From: Locusta migratoria
Taxonomy: Eukaryota > Arthropoda > Insecta > Orthoptera > Acrididae
Reading direction: 5' to 3'
Assembly: GCA_026315105.1 (NCBI GenBank)
Contig: CM048746.1
Location: 145,558,730-145,622,729 of the forward strand
DNA length: 64,000 bases
The notes below the pieces were generated by a model, which worked only from the letters and a program-made list of their open reading frames with translations, did no database searches and had not been told where the DNA came from. Both the position numbers and the translations under genes were made by a program. Positions 63,346 to 64,000 of this stretch are shown here, in pieces. Within the stretch, counting starts at the first letter, position 1. Each line of letters begins with the position of its first letter.

Positions 63346-64000
63346 CACATAATTTAGGAGATATGTTGTCTTGAGCAGTGATATGCGCAAAATATACAAA
63401 CTACTGATAGTAAATAACGAGACTGTTCATCGACTACTTGACAATGAGAGCACATAGCGACATGGAATAAAATTTTTATTTTCAAACCTTCAAACAACTT
63501 ATTCTTGCTGACAATCCCAATAAAGTGATCAAGGGAAAGAAGTTATTCGATTATTATTTTCCGTTTCTCGTGAAGTAAAACTACGGAATTCGGCATTTTG
63601 TCAGAAAGCACTAACATTGATCGCAATATATTTTGCAGAGAAAATGCACAAAAAGTGTCTTTTGTTTTACAACATAGTTCCGACGATTGAGACTCTTCCG
63701 ATTTTTTTACTATATTTATGTATATAGAAAACACCTGTCATGATGTTTGTCCGCGATAAAGACCGAAACTAATAAACATGTCTTAAAGAAATTTTACACG
63801 CTATCTGTGATTTGATCCAACTTAAAAGACTGGATACATTTCATCTCAATTAATAACCTCAATATCATATTGGAAATTAAATGTTGTACTCTAGGTTGAT
63901 TACGTATCCAGTAAATACCGCTCAGTTTCGGCTTGAAGACTAGGCTTGTGGTAAAGCGCTTACCAACAGAGCGAAACGTCACATGATAGAAACTGACGCG
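63346..64000. other. Unassigned AT-rich DNA to the window edge
   Basis: No supported feature. Confidence 0.45.

Noticed and set aside
1..64000. A multi-gene biosynthetic, defence or other novel gene system
   Set aside because: No run of intact non-transposon genes exists; every long frame with a domain belongs to a mobile element, except possibly the zinc-finger ORF at 39708.

Overview
This window looks like repeat-rich, gene-poor DNA from a large insect genome, most likely a polyneopteran and probably a grasshopper or cricket relative. That assignment is an inference from repeat style: abundant class-II-tRNA-derived SINEs with the box B stretch GGTTCGAATCC, CR1-like LINEs ending in a (TGTAGA)-type tail, an RTE-like LINE ending in a CAACAA tail, and a second tRNA-like repeat with the phrase CTGCCAGGAAGTTTC. 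From memory, repeats of these kinds are common in locust-type genomes. No intact host gene, rRNA, true tRNA gene, CRISPR array or bacterial-type operon is visible. Almost everything that can be recognised is a mobile element or the wreck of one.

Layout. 0-7 kb: a minus-strand CR1-like LINE fragment runs off the left edge; then a mariner-like scrap, three SINEs, a Helitron replicase fragment between long inverted repeats, and a 147-bp tandem array. 7-18 kb: mostly unassigned AT-rich DNA with a TG microsatellite, a decayed gypsy-like gag, a Helitron 3' end with tandem repeats, and pieces of a fold-back element. 18-22.6 kb: a decayed minus-strand LINE (family D) carrying two tRNA-derived insertions, a Tc1 scrap, and a plus-strand LINE A fragment. 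22.8-27.3 kb: an RTE-like LINE (family B) whose endonuclease is interrupted by a second LINE (family C). 28.2-30 kb: a SINE and the C-terminal part of a Penelope-like element with a GIY-YIG domain. 33.6-39.3 kb: a palindromic fold-back element split by a SINE, then the best LINE in the window (family A; esterase-type ORF1, EN-RT ORF2 split by a SINE). 39.3-44.2 kb: a hAT-related region with a BED-type zinc-finger ORF, an inverted duplication of hAT 3' sequence and a palindromic MITE-like block. 44.4-49.4 kb: a minus-strand family D LINE broken by foreign DNA and SINEs. 49.7-53.8 kb: nested SINEs, a CORE-like SINE with 10-bp target duplications, a pogo/Tigger scrap and another fold-back. 54.4-56.2 kb: a plus-strand family D LINE. 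56.4-62 kb: a MITE, a Tc1 element split by a SINE, a tandem duplication of its 3' flank, and a possible piggyBac-type element holding paired tRNA-like repeats. 62-64 kb: one SINE in otherwise unassigned DNA.

How the parts relate. The main SINE family is inserted in or beside nearly every other class (LINE A, LINE D, the fold-back, Tc1), usually with 9-14 bp target-site duplications, so it has been mobile after most of them. Autonomous elements here are broken by stops, frameshifts, deletions or catalytic changes, so this copy set looks inactive; mobility of the youngest SINE subfamily would depend on LINEs elsewhere. I did not find a new functional system. The items most worth a second look are the BED zinc-finger ORF ending at a consensus splice donor, the SINE plus antisense-repeat composite sharing one target duplication, the 59-bp SINE fragment inserted inside another SINE, and the hAT inverted duplication.
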